Below the pieces are notes generated by a model. That model was not told the DNA's origin, made no database searches, and saw only the letters and a list, made by a program, of their open reading frames with translations. 56,179 bases of DNA from Bacillota bacterium (lineage in GTDB: Bacteria; Bacillota; Clostridia; Peptostreptococcales; Anaerovoracaceae): NCBI GenBank assembly GCA_017432345.1, contig JAFRJI010000022.1, positions 1-56,179 on the forward strand, written 5' to 3'. How positions within the stretch are numbered: the first letter of the stretch is position 1; the number at the start of each line of letters is the position of its first letter. Shown here in pieces: positions 40,496-49,334 of the stretch. The position numbers and the translations under genes are program-made.

Positions 40496-42739
40496 ATGTT
40501 TGATAGATTTAGAAAACGAATAGTATTTGCGGTATTTACCATAGCTTTGATCGTGGGCTCAGTAGGGTTCGCATATGCGGATGACGCGGTGGAGCCCGCG
40601 GAGTTCGGAACGCTGGATGACAGCTATGTGGGCAAGACGGTGATCCTTAGCACGAACGATGTGCACGGGGCGATCGACAATTATCAGTATCTCGCCGGAC
40701 TCCGTGACGAGCTTCAGAAGCGCGGAGCGGACGTGTACATCGTGGATTCGGGAGATTACCTGCAGGGGAGCATCAGCGTCTCATGGGACCGCGGCGCTTC
40801 CGGGATCACGATGATGAACGCGGTCAAATATGATGTTGCAACAATAGGTGACCATGAATTTGATTATTCCTATGAGAGGCTTAAGAGCAATCTCGCCAAT
40901 GCACAATTTGAGGTGATCTGCGACAATGTCTTTGAGAAAGCGACCGGTGATCGAATAGTACAGTATGGCACCAGCACCATCAAGAACGGGGAACTTTGCA
41001 TTGGATTTTTCGGTGTCGACACACCGAAGACCAAAACTGAGTCGATGCCATCGAACACGAAGGATCTGGATTTCCTGGACGATGTCTCGCAGACTTCGAT
41101 CTATATGCGGGCCGCGCAGGATGTGAAAGAACTGAAGGATAAGGACGCGGACGTGATCATCGGACTTACGCACCTCGGTGTGGCGAGCAGCGATGTGAAG
41201 TACAGATCATATGACTTATGGAGCAATTTTGAAATCGAGGGGAAGGGCTTTCCGGACCTGTTGCTGGATGGACACTCGCACACGGTGATGACGGAAGGCC
41301 TCAAAGGCGAACCGATCATGTCGACGGGAACGAAGCTGGTGAACGTCGGGGTTGTCGTGATCGACGAGAATACGGAAAAAATCGACAAATGGTTTTTATA
41401 TAAGGTAGAGGATATTCAGCAGAGCGGTTGGTCGAACGCAGAAGTCAAGGCGGTCTCGGATCAGATCGACGAGGCAGTCGATCGGGAATATGGCCAGAAA
41501 TTCAGCACAGCCGATGTGGAGCTGAACGGTACGCGGAACAAGGACGATGCCAAGCAGCAGGGCAAACCGTTCCCGAACGGAAACCGGGACGGCGAGACGA
41601 ACTTCGGGGATTTTGCATCGGATGCGCTTGTGAAGCTCGTGCTGAAGGAAGAAGCCGCTGGGACGACATTCGATGTTGCGGATGATCATATCGTGGCGAT
41701 TTTGAACGGCGGAGCGTTCCGCGCGGGCATCGAGAAGGGCGATGTCACGAAGAAGGACATCTTTACGGCATTCCCGTTCGGAAACACGATCGATGGCGTC
41801 TATGTGAAGGGCAGTGATCTGCTGTCGGTGCTCGAGGCTTCGACTCCGGATCTCCCGGATGAGGATGCCGGGTTCCCGCAGGTCGCCGGCATCGATTATT
41901 CGATCGACACACGGTATAAGTACAGCCCGCTGCCGGATCCATACCCGGATACGGAGGTATACGGTCCGAAGGAGATCCGCCGCGTTACGATCAACAGCGT
42001 GAACGGAAAGCCGTTCGCTGAGAATGATACATACCTCGTGATCACGAACCACTTCTGTGCGACCGGTGGCGATACCTATTACCTGCTTGGACAGGCTGAA
42101 AACAGAATCAATACCGGCGTCATTGACGCGGATGCTTTGATCTCATACATCACGGACGAGCTCGGCAGTGTCATCGGCAAAGAATATGCCGAGCCGGCAG
42201 GACGCGTCAAGATCACGACGGGATCGATCGAGGTGTCTGACGTAGAGACCGCCTACACCGGGAGCGCGCCGGAGATTCCGGAACCGGTCGTGACGGGAAT
42301 CACCGGAAAGGTCCTGTACAAGTACTATGCGGACAAGGACGGCAAGACCGAGCTCAGCGAGGCGCCGGTCAATGCCGGGCAGTACTACTACAAGGCATAT
42401 TCAGAGGACTTTGACGCCGTTGAAAGCGACATCGCCGGGCTGACGATCGACAAAGCTGCGGGCCAGATCACCAAGATCACCCCGGCTATAAAGAAGATCA
42501 AAGCCGGAAAGAAGTTCCAGCTGAAAGTCACTAAAGCGGAGGGCGCCGGAGAAGTGACCTTCAAGCGGATCGGCGGAAACAAGAAGATCAAAGTCAGCAA
42601 GGCAGGCGTCATCAAGGTTCCGAAGGGACTGAAGAAGGGCAAGACGTATAAGGTCAAGGTCAAAGCCACAGCCGCCGAGACGGAAAACTATTTGCCGGCC
42701 ACTTTGAAGAAGACGATCAAGATCAAGGTCCGTAAATAA
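40496..42739 (+). CDS. secreted 5'-nucleotidase-like metallophosphoesterase
   Basis: The 747-residue protein has a signal peptide (about 1-29, ending AYA), a metallophosphoesterase domain (STNDVHG, VDSGDYLQG, IGDHEFDYS, GLTHLG, LDGHSHT), the 5'-nucleotidase C-terminal domain (LNGGAFRAGIEKGD, TAFPFGNTID, VITNHFCATGGD), and a Lys-rich Ig-like tail ending GLKKGKTYKVKVKATA. The usual GNHE motif reads GDHE here (Asp119), altering a metal ligand. It probably releases phosphate from nucleotides at the cell surface, in keeping with the phosphate genes beyond. The ATG at 40496 was chosen for its distance from AGGTGGGG; GTG starts nearby are possible. Confidence 0.87.
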   Translation: MFDRFRKRIVFAVFTIALIVGSVGFAYADDAVEPAEFGTLDDSYVGKTVILSTNDVHGAIDNYQYLAGLRDELQKRGADVYIVDSGDYLQGSISVSWDRGASGITMMNAVKYDVATIGDHEFDYSYERLKSNLANAQFEVICDNVFEKATGDRIVQYGTSTIKNGELCIGFFGVDTPKTKTESMPSNTKDLDFLDDVSQTSIYMRAAQDVKELKDKDADVIIGLTHLGVASSDVKYRSYDLWSNFEIEGKGFPDLLLDGHSHTVMTEGLKGEPIMSTGTKLVNVGVVVIDENTEKIDKWFLYKVEDIQQSGWSNAEVKAVSDQIDEAVDREYGQKFSTADVELNGTRNKDDAKQQGKPFPNGNRDGETNFGDFASDALVKLVLKEEAAGTTFDVADDHIVAILNGGAFRAGIEKGDVTKKDIFTAFPFGNTIDGVYVKGSDLLSVLEASTPDLPDEDAGFPQVAGIDYSIDTRYKYSPLPDPYPDTEVYGPKEIRRVTINSVNGKPFAENDTYLVITNHFCATGGDTYYLLGQAENRINTGVIDADALISYITDELGSVIGKEYAEPAGRVKITTGSIEVSDVETAYTGSAPEIPEPVVTGITGKVLYKYYADKDGKTELSEAPVNAGQYYYKAYSEDFDAVESDIAGLTIDKAAGQITKITPAIKKIKAGKKFQLKVTKAEGAGEVTFKRIGGNKKIKVSKAGVIKVPKGLKKGKTYKVKVKATAAETENYLPATLKKTIKIKVRK

Positions 42740-42751
42740 AGGGCAAATTGA

Positions 42752-42787
42752 AAATGTGCAGGTCATTATGATCTGCACATTTTTTTA
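42752..42787. terminator. bidirectional terminator between nucleotidase and phosphate genes
   Basis: AAATGTGCAG (42752-42761) pairs with CTGCACATTT (42773-42782), followed by TTTTT on the plus strand and preceded by AAAA for the minus strand. Confidence 0.88.
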
Positions 42788-42792
42788 TCGAA

Positions 42793-44559
42793 TCAACCAA
42801 TCGGTTGCAGGTATTTGATGCTGTAATCTTCATATAATCGATCGAAGGCTTGTCGTTCCTCCTCGGTGTCATGCGTCCTGTCATGGGTGCTGAGCTCCCA
42901 TCCATTGAGCCTTTGCAGTAAATGTTGGCACACATTGTTGCAGTGGTCGGAGATTCGTTCGATATCCGTCAGCATCTCAATGAATGACACGCCACGTTCG
43001 ACCGTACACGTTCCTTCTTTCAGACGCACCGCATGGTTGCTCTTCATCGTGTCGACCATATCATCGATGATTTCCTCCAGCGCTTCTACTTTCAGAACGA
43101 GCGAAGCGTCTTCGGTCTCATATGCCTTGGCCGTCGTTTCGAGGATCTCATTCAACGCATCTTTCAGGTATCCGAATTCCACCATGCTCTCATCCGAGTA
43201 TTTGATTCCATCGTTGTGCATCCGTTCGCTTTCTTCCGCCAGGTTATCGACGTGATCACCGATTCGTTCCATGTCGCCGACGGTATGCAAAAGCTCCGTC
43301 GCAAAGATATTCTGCCGCGCGCTCAGAGGATGCTCTGTGATGTGAACGATGTATTCACCGAGCACGGTTTCGGTCTTATCGAGAAAGGCTTCGTTGTCGA
43401 TGATGATTTGGCGCTTCTCTTCGTCGTACTGGTTGACAAGATCACAGGCGATGTTGAAACTGTCTCTTCCGGTGTCGCACATGATGTTGATGACTTTGCG
43501 GCACTGCTCGAGAGCGACATTCGGCGTTTCAAAGAACCGCGGATCCAGCATGGCCAGTTCCTGATCCATCTTCGAGTATCCGCTTTTGTCTTTGACGAGT
43601 TTCCCGGCCAGCGAGATGAGCGGATTGATGAACGGCAGGAACACGACGGCTACGACGATGTTGAACAGGGTATGGAAGTTCGCGACACCGCCCATGTTGA
43701 CCGTATCATTCCAAAAATCAAAACCGATGACTGCTTGGTAAATATAGATGACGATCAGGAACAGTGCAGAGCCAAGCACGCACATGGTCACATCGATCGA
43801 AACGGCCCGCTTCGCATCCCGGTTAACGCCGATGCTGGCCAGGAGAACGGTGACACACTTTCCGAGGTTGCAGCCGATCGCAATCGGTGCCGCCATGGCG
43901 AAGGTGACTACGCCGGTCGAAGCCGTTGCCTGAAGAACGCCAACGGCGGCCGAAGAACTTTGCAGTAGGATCGTCACCATCATACCGGCGGCGACGCCCA
44001 GAAACGGATTCTCAAACAGGGTAAAGATCCGCGTGAACTCGTCGGATTCGGCCATCGGCGCGAAGCTGTTCTGCATCAGCGTCATGCCCATGAACAAAAT
44101 TCCCAGACCCATGAAAATGCCGGTCTTGTCCTTGACGGACTGGCGCTTTGACATGAGCATAATAAATGCGCTGACCACGATGAGGATCGGTGCGAAGGAT
44201 GATGGCTTGAGCATCATCAGCAGAATGTTGTCACCGTTTATATCTCCCATTCGCAGAATCTGCGCAGTGATAGTTGTGCCGATATTGGCGCCCATGATCA
44301 CGGGAACGCCTTGTGCCAGTTTCAGGATGCCTGCATTGAGAAAGCCGACGACCATGATGATCGTTGCGGCGGAACTTTGGATGACGGCTGTGACGCCGGC
44401 GCCGAGAGCGACGCCTTTCGCCTTGTTGCTCGTCAGTTTTTCGAGGATCTTCTCCATCCTGGCGCCTGCGGCGCTTTCCAGAGAAGACCCCATCAGCTTC
44501 ATGCCGTAGAGAAACATTCCGATGCCGCCCAGCATCATGAGTATCGATTCAAATGTCAA
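42793..44559 (-). CDS. Na+/Pi cotransporter with PhoU-like C-terminal domain
   Basis: The 588-residue protein belongs to the NptA/YjbB family. The membrane half contains two inverted QSS motifs (VIQSSAATIIMV and LLQSSSAAVGVL) with about 8-9 helices; the C-terminal 240 residues are helical and PhoU-like (LHTVGDMERIGDHVDNLAEE and MLTDIERISDHCNNV). The start is TTG, with GGAGGG 6 nt upstream, overlapping the stop of the histidine kinase gene (TTGA). It lies in one operon with a PhoB-like regulator and kinase, so phosphate uptake and its signalling are coupled. Confidence 0.9.
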   Translation of the reverse strand: MTFESILMMLGGIGMFLYGMKLMGSSLESAAGARMEKILEKLTSNKAKGVALGAGVTAVIQSSAATIIMVVGFLNAGILKLAQGVPVIMGANIGTTITAQILRMGDINGDNILLMMLKPSSFAPILIVVSAFIMLMSKRQSVKDKTGIFMGLGILFMGMTLMQNSFAPMAESDEFTRIFTLFENPFLGVAAGMMVTILLQSSSAAVGVLQATASTGVVTFAMAAPIAIGCNLGKCVTVLLASIGVNRDAKRAVSIDVTMCVLGSALFLIVIYIYQAVIGFDFWNDTVNMGGVANFHTLFNIVVAVVFLPFINPLISLAGKLVKDKSGYSKMDQELAMLDPRFFETPNVALEQCRKVINIMCDTGRDSFNIACDLVNQYDEEKRQIIIDNEAFLDKTETVLGEYIVHITEHPLSARQNIFATELLHTVGDMERIGDHVDNLAEESERMHNDGIKYSDESMVEFGYLKDALNEILETTAKAYETEDASLVLKVEALEEIIDDMVDTMKSNHAVRLKEGTCTVERGVSFIEMLTDIERISDHCNNVCQHLLQRLNGWELSTHDRTHDTEEERQAFDRLYEDYSIKYLQPIG

Positions 44560-45320
44560 TGATGTCCCTCCTTTGGAAAAGTGATCGTAATGGTAGTACC
44601 GTATTTCAGTACGCTGACAAGATGGATTTCTCCATTGTGGATCGCGGTGGCGTGCTTTACGATGGAAAGTCCGAGGCCGGTGCCGCCGACTTCTTTGGAA
44701 TGGCTTTTGTCGACCCGGTAGAACCGTTCAAAGATACGGTCCTGTTGATCCAGCGGAATGCCGATGCCGTTATCGTTTACGGTTAGAACGGCACGGTCGT
44801 TAAAATCGTTGATGTCCACCTTGACGCTGCCGCGGGGGTTGTTGTATTTGATGCCGTTTTCGCAGAGGTTGTAGACAATCAGACTGAGAAGCTGGGAGTA
44901 GCCGTTGATTACGCTCTTTTCCCCGGTCAGTTCCAGCGAAACGTTTGCCGAGCGAGCCTCTTCCTTAAGCGAATCGACGGCCGCGATAGCGACTTCATAA
45001 AGATCCACGTCCTCACGGACCATATCGCCCATGCCTTCATCAAGATGGGACAGCTCCAGAATGTCGTTGACCAGCGTGATCATTCTTTGGGATTCCGAAT
45101 AGATCCGCTCCGCGAATTGCTGCACGTCTTCTTCTTTGACCATTCCGCTTTTCAGCAGTTCCGCATATCCCGAAATGGATTGAAGCGGTGTTTTCAGTTC
45201 ATGGGATACATTGGCAGTGAATTCCTGGCGCATTCGTTCTGCTTCGCGCTGCACCTTACCGCGTTCCTCAGAAGCGATCCTGCTAGATAGGCGATCGTAG
45301 ATAAAGTTTCTTTTTTTCAT
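44556..45320 (-). CDS. PhoR-like histidine kinase without sensor or membrane domain
   Basis: The 254-residue kinase has HisKA with the phospho-accepting His in NVSHELKTPL (near residue 40) and an HATPase domain with NLCENGIKYN, VNDNGIGIP, FERFYR and GGTGLGLSIVK. The region before HisKA is only 35 hydrophilic residues; the membrane segments and PAS domain usual in PhoR are absent. It starts 1 nt after the response regulator stop, without a strong ribosome site, so it is coupled. The PhoU-like domain of the downstream transporter might supply the signal, by analogy with PhoU-PhoR. Confidence 0.87.
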   Translation of the reverse strand: MKKRNFIYDRLSSRIASEERGKVQREAERMRQEFTANVSHELKTPLQSISGYAELLKSGMVKEEDVQQFAERIYSESQRMITLVNDILELSHLDEGMGDMVREDVDLYEVAIAAVDSLKEEARSANVSLELTGEKSVINGYSQLLSLIVYNLCENGIKYNNPRGSVKVDINDFNDRAVLTVNDNGIGIPLDQQDRIFERFYRVDKSHSKEVGGTGLGLSIVKHATAIHNGEIHLVSVLKYGTTITITFPKEGHH

Positions 45321-45321
45321 A

Positions 45322-45999
45322 TTAATACCTGAATCTGTATCCAACACCCCGGACGGTTTCTATGTATTTACCGTACGGTTCCAGTTTTGTCCGCAGGGTT
45401 CCGATGTGAACGTCAACGGTTCTCGTCTCCCCGGCGTAACTGATGCCCCAAACATCAGAAAGGAGTTTTCCTCTTGAGAATACGTGTTCCGGATGCCGCA
45501 TGAGCAGCTGCAATAGTTCAAACTCTTTTAGCGTGAGGGCGACGTTCTCGCCGTCCACGGTAACCATATGCGTGTCTACATTAATGCTGATTTCTCCGAT
45601 TTCGATGACGTCATCCGTATCGGTCGGTTTCCCGAATCTTCTTAAGACTGCGTTGACTCTGGCGATCATTTCCATCATGCCGAAGGGTTTTGTAAGATAA
45701 TCATCCGCTCCGGTATCGAGCCCGATGACCTTGTCGAACTCTGTTCCTTTGGCCGTTGCCATGATGACCGGAATGTCGCTTGTCTGCGGATTTGCCTTGA
45801 GTTTTTTGAGGATCTCCATGCCATCTTCGCCGGGCAGCATGATGTCCAGCATGATCAGCTCGGGAAGGTCGTTTTCTTGTGAGAGCGCCTCGAACAGTTC
45901 AATGCCGTCATTGAATCCGCGTGCCTCGTGGCCGGAAGTCCCCAGGGCATATATCATCAAATCTCTGATGGAAACATCGTCTTCGACACAAAAAATCAT
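45322..45999 (-). CDS. PhoB/OmpR-family response regulator
   Basis: The 225-residue protein has a receiver domain (acidic pocket EDD at 6-8, phospho-accepting Asp52 in LDIMLPGEDG, Thr and Lys in MATAKG and TKPFG) and a C-terminal winged helix (HPEHVFSRGKLLSDVWG, RTVDVHIGTLRTKLE, IETVRGVGYRF). CAGGAG precedes the ATG. It leads the operon with the sensor-less kinase and Na+/Pi transporter, so a role in phosphate regulation is likely. Confidence 0.92.
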   Translation of the reverse strand: MIFCVEDDVSIRDLMIYALGTSGHEARGFNDGIELFEALSQENDLPELIMLDIMLPGEDGMEILKKLKANPQTSDIPVIMATAKGTEFDKVIGLDTGADDYLTKPFGMMEMIARVNAVLRRFGKPTDTDDVIEIGEISINVDTHMVTVDGENVALTLKEFELLQLLMRHPEHVFSRGKLLSDVWGISYAGETRTVDVHIGTLRTKLEPYGKYIETVRGVGYRFRY

Positions 46000-46114
46000 G
46001 GTTTGCTCCTGTTAAAATAATCATTTCTTTTCCACAATAATAATACTATTGATAGTTAAAAAACATAACAGTAATTTGTAAAATCTATGTAAAGTTTGCC
46101 GGGGCTGCTCTTTA

Positions 46115-46146
46115 GATGAAAAAACGGATAGGTCGTTGCCTATCCG
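46115..46146 (-). terminator. terminator of the zinc-ribbon gene
   Basis: CGGATAGG (46125-46132) pairs with CCTATCCG (46139-46146); the minus strand continues TTTTTTCATC. The same CGGATAGG stem is reused at 49987-50012. Confidence 0.82.
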
Positions 46147-46168
46147 CTTTCGTTTGACAAATAAAGAT

Positions 46169-46384
46169 TTAATACCGGAACTGAACCAGCCTGCAGGTCT
46201 CACAGCAATAAGCCTCAATGTGCACTCTTTGACCGGCCTTGATTGGGGTTATTTCAATAAAACCCTCTTCTGTCCTTGCATTTTGAAGCATACGGGGTAC
46301 CGCATCAGCAAAACTGAAGGCACCGTCTTTTGTAGTAAATAAATAACCTTTTTTCATCTCTTGATTGCATATTGGACAGTTCAT
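46169..46384 (-). CDS. small zinc-ribbon protein (PF20097-like)
   Basis: The 71-residue protein has CPICNQEMKKGYL at the start and CCETC near the end, a four-Cys zinc-ribbon arrangement typical of a small widespread family. AAAGGAGG supports the ATG at 46384. It lies 13 nt after the E2-fold gene and is probably co-transcribed with it. Function unknown. Confidence 0.78.
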   Translation of the reverse strand: MNCPICNQEMKKGYLFTTKDGAFSFADAVPRMLQNARTEEGFIEITPIKAGQRVHIEAYCCETCRLVQFRY

Positions 46385-46397
46385 TTGAATTCCTCCT

Positions 46398-47276
46398 TTA
46401 ATCGATATCTTCCACAATCTTCTCCGGCGGATCGTCCAGTTGGTCGGGATTTTTGAAGAAACGCTTCATCATCCTGAAAGCGGTCGCATAGTAATACCCA
46501 TCCACGATTCTTTCATCCGTTGTAATTGTGTAATCCATATATTTTTTCTTTACGATTTCTCCGTTCTTATCAATCTCATATTCCGTCCGCTTCGGACCGA
46601 TGGCACAGAATACTGGCACGTTTCCGAAATTGTAAAGGTGATGGAAAATCGGTGGGATCCCCAGAGAACCCATGGAAGTGATAAAGAAACTTCCGTGGAA
46701 AGGACTCAGATCCAGAAGGGATTTCGGAAGTCGTCCGAAGTAATCCAGCAGTTTCAGGAACCATATGGAGAACTTAAAGAACAGCTTCGGGAATTTAGCC
46801 AGTGTGGCTGCGACCCCATCAAAGTCACTGTCGCTTTCGCCAACTCTTTCATGGTCGATGACAGCCTTCATCTTACGGTAAACATCTTCTGCCGTATCTT
46901 CCGGGCTGAGGATGATTTTGACGCAGGTGTTTGGTGCTTCCAGAGTCATCTCTTTTTTGATGTCGATGTTTACTTCGATCCTGTTTCTGGCATAAACCCT
47001 CTGTCCGGAGACGAAGCGGTTCACCGCAGGCATCTGTGATACGACCCTGACATATGCTGCGATCATAACATGCATCAGGCCGAATCCGCCCAGTCCTTCT
47101 TTTCGCTTCCTTCTTATGTATTCTTCAGCTTTGGTGATCTCGATTTTATCTTGAATATAGTTGGTCGCACCAGTCCGGTCGACCAGGATAAATGTTTCTA
47201 CCGTGCTCATAGGTTCACGCGTCCGCAGGAGTCTGCCGTCCTTGCGATCACCCCATCTTCTTTTTCTGCCTTCCAT
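46398..47276 (-). CDS. E2-fold (2-oxo acid dehydrogenase acyltransferase-like) protein
   Basis: The 292-residue protein starts at an ATG with AAGGAAAT upstream; the longer frame is unsupported. The fold resembles the catalytic domain of dihydrolipoyl acyltransferases and chloramphenicol acetyltransferase: FGLMHVMIAAYVRVVSQMPAVNR, FITSMGSLGIPPIFHHLYNFG, and the C-terminal TTDERIVDGYYYA. The catalytic motif HxxxDG reads ERIVDG, so the His is Glu. No lipoyl or E1-binding domain is present. It is therefore unlikely to be a real E2; role unknown. Confidence 0.78.
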   Translation of the reverse strand: MEGRKRRWGDRKDGRLLRTREPMSTVETFILVDRTGATNYIQDKIEITKAEEYIRRKRKEGLGGFGLMHVMIAAYVRVVSQMPAVNRFVSGQRVYARNRIEVNIDIKKEMTLEAPNTCVKIILSPEDTAEDVYRKMKAVIDHERVGESDSDFDGVAATLAKFPKLFFKFSIWFLKLLDYFGRLPKSLLDLSPFHGSFFITSMGSLGIPPIFHHLYNFGNVPVFCAIGPKRTEYEIDKNGEIVKKKYMDYTITTDERIVDGYYYATAFRMMKRFFKNPDQLDDPPEKIVEDID

Positions 47277-47444
47277 TATTTCCTTACCCGTTTGTCGATG
47301 TCCCGCGTTCCCCCAAATAAAATATACACTATTTTTTTGTGCGATACAAATGAATGCCTCTAAGATTTCGATTCCCCGTGCAGTCACCCAAGGAATAGTT
47401 TTAATTCTTTTATAAAATATTTATCGTAAAACATTAAAAAACTG

Positions 47445-47478
47445 TTGACAAACATTAATTCATGCATATAATATGCAT
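47445..47478 (+). promoter_or_regulatory. promoter with overlapping palindromic operator
   Basis: TTGACA (47445-47450) and TATAAT (47467-47472) are 16 bp apart. A perfect inverted repeat, ATGCATAT-A-ATATGCAT (47462-47478), is centred on the -10 box. The XRE regulator encoded as second gene is the natural ligand. Confidence 0.78.
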
Positions 47479-47512
47479 TGTAAGGCAAAGCAGAAACGGA
47501 AAGGAGTTCATC

Positions 47513-48013
47513 GTGAATAAAGAAACCAAATTAGCAAAACTACAGAAAACGAGCAAGGTCTTCGCCGTCATCGCAAGAATCATTGAGATCGTAAACTACG
47601 TTGGAGCCGCGATTTGCACAGCTGCCATTCCGGTACTCTTTATCGCCCCGGATAAGCTGAAATATTTCATAAGCGGACAGGACAGCGATCAGTTTTTCCA
47701 AATGCTGTCGAATAACATGGAATTCAAGAGCGCCATGGTGGTCTTCCTCATTATGCTCATCGTGCTCACGCTCGCCAGCGCCTATCTTTTCAGAAAGATT
47801 GGAACGCTTTTCAGAAACATCAATAAAGACTATTCGCCGTTCATTCCTGATAACGTAAAACTCATCAAGATCATAGCAGTGTTCGTTGCGGTGATCGTGT
47901 TGCTGGAAGCAGGTATCGTTCCCGCAATTCTGATCGGGTTGATGCTCTGGGCCGTAGCGCTTCTCTTTGACTACGGCTGCGAGCTTCAGAACGAATCCGA
48001 CGAGATTATTTAA
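47513..48013 (+). CDS. DUF2975 membrane protein
   Basis: The protein has 166 residues from a GTG start placed just after AAAGGAG. It has four hydrophobic helices (about 20-45, 72-98, 120-140 and 143-160), as in DUF2975 proteins. These are regularly paired with a YozG-like XRE regulator, which follows here after 10 nt. Molecular function unknown. Confidence 0.85.
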   Translation: MNKETKLAKLQKTSKVFAVIARIIEIVNYVGAAICTAAIPVLFIAPDKLKYFISGQDSDQFFQMLSNNMEFKSAMVVFLIMLIVLTLASAYLFRKIGTLFRNINKDYSPFIPDNVKLIKIIAVFVAVIVLLEAGIVPAILIGLMLWAVALLFDYGCELQNESDEII

Positions 48014-48023
48014 GGAGGGCATT

Positions 48024-48236
48024 ATGGCGATAATATTAAGACTCGACAGAATGATGGCCGACCGCAAGATGTCCCTGAACGAGCTTGCAGAAAAAGTCGG
48101 CATCTCCAACGTCAATCTTTCAAAGATAAAGACCGGCAAGGTAAACGGCGTGCGGTTCACCACTCTGGACGGCATTTGCAAAGCCCTGAATTGCCAGCCA
48201 GGAGACATTCTTGAATACAAAGAAGACGAAGAATGA
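48024..48236 (+). CDS. YozG-like XRE transcriptional regulator
   Basis: The 70-residue protein consists of one Cro/C1 helix-turn-helix (MSLNELAEKVGISNVNLSKI, then LDGICKALNCQPGDIL). AGGAGGGC supports the ATG at 48024. It is the second gene after DUF2975, and probably binds the palindrome over their common promoter. Confidence 0.9.
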   Translation: MAIILRLDRMMADRKMSLNELAEKVGISNVNLSKIKTGKVNGVRFTTLDGICKALNCQPGDILEYKEDEE

Positions 48237-48382
48237 TTTGATTCGAAGATAAAACGGCAGCCCGCTGTACATATATTTTTCCTCCTTTGTATTAGTTTCC
48301 GGGAGCTGTACAAATACTCCCGTCGAAAAATGATACAAAAGGAGGTTCCTTGCTGCAATTGAAAAGAGCCACTACATATTGT

Positions 48383-48422
48383 GGTGGCTCTCAAGCTTGC
48401 AATCGGTGGCTCTCAAGCTTGC
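48383..48422. repeat. 18-bp direct repeat, two copies
   Basis: GGTGGCTCTCAAGCTTGC occurs at 48383-48400 and 48405-48422. The first copy also pairs with AGAGCCAC at 48365-48372. The rest of 48237-48437 shows no gene; an AAGGAGG at about 48340 is not followed by a usable frame. Confidence 0.7.
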
Positions 48423-48437
48423 TAATAATCACATAGG

Positions 48438-48466
48438 GAACCGTCATTCGCTTGGCGGTTCTTTTT
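48438..48466 (+). terminator. terminator downstream of the XRE gene
   Basis: GAACCG (48438-48443) pairs with CGGTTC (48456-48461), followed by TTTTTAT. It is some 200 nt beyond the XRE stop. Confidence 0.65.
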
Positions 48467-48500
48467 ATGGGAAAAACAGCACGGTTTTGTTATATATCAG

Positions 48501-49106
48501 TTATTCTTCCGGAAATTCAGAGTGATGCTTTATCCTTAATCTGGTCGTGATGGCCTTTGCAATCTGTAAATAACCGGCTGCGGCGAGCACACCGTACATC
48601 ATTGCCGGCGGATATACAGTCAATGACAAAATCAGAGCGATGATCTTAATGATAATATCCGGCAAGAGTATCGTCCGGTACTCTTTTGTTCTCTTCAAAA
48701 GGATATTTTCTTCGGCATTTGGCGCTTCAATCAGCTTGTGCAGGACCCAGTTGCAAATGGAGGTCATGATTACGATGAACCCATAAAAAGCCTGCGGCAT
48801 GCTGCTATTAAAGTTGAAACTGACAAGTTCGGTGGCATATGGCATAAACGAGGCGAAGAACAAAAAGATAAGATTCCACCAGACTATTAAGCCGTTTATC
48901 TTTTTTACGTGTCGCCAAATGCTGTTCAGTGAGATCCACATGGATCCAATCCAGAAGAATGACAGGCAGTACGCAAAAAAAGCAGCCCGCATTTCCCAAA
49001 GGCCCGCAAAGGACAGTTCATCCGGCAAATCCAACCCCAAAACCAGAATCGTCATGATGATAGCCAGGACCGCATCTGTAAATGCGATCATTCTTTCCGC
49101 ACGCAT
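48501..49106 (-). CDS. TMEM175-family membrane protein
   Basis: The 201-residue protein has six hydrophobic helices and begins with the family signature RMIAFTDAVLAIIMTILVL (R-x3-F-S/T-D) that lines the pore of TMEM175-type potassium channels. TAGGAGGT precedes the ATG. It appears monocistronic. Ion selectivity is inferred from the family. Confidence 0.85.
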   Translation of the reverse strand: MRAERMIAFTDAVLAIIMTILVLGLDLPDELSFAGLWEMRAAFFAYCLSFFWIGSMWISLNSIWRHVKKINGLIVWWNLIFLFFASFMPYATELVSFNFNSSMPQAFYGFIVIMTSICNWVLHKLIEAPNAEENILLKRTKEYRTILLPDIIIKIIALILSLTVYPPAMMYGVLAAAGYLQIAKAITTRLRIKHHSEFPEE

Positions 49107-49334
49107 ATAAACCTCCTATCTCGTCAACAAAGTCATTATACTCCGAGACAAGGACAAATGCTACAAAAGATAATGAAATGATTACCGGGGAAGATAGGAC
49201 GACCGGAGCTCGACGACGCTCCTGCTTTTTCATTTCAATAGAAAAGTTGGAAATCAGGAATCACGGAGGTTTTTAAGTGTTATAATAATAGGCAGCTAGA
49301 ATAATCGTTGACACAGTCAAGAGAGGAGAATGAC

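Noticed and set aside
48237-48437. Small gene after AAGGAGG near 48340
   Set aside because: No ATG, GTG or TTG at suitable distance gives more than a few codons.
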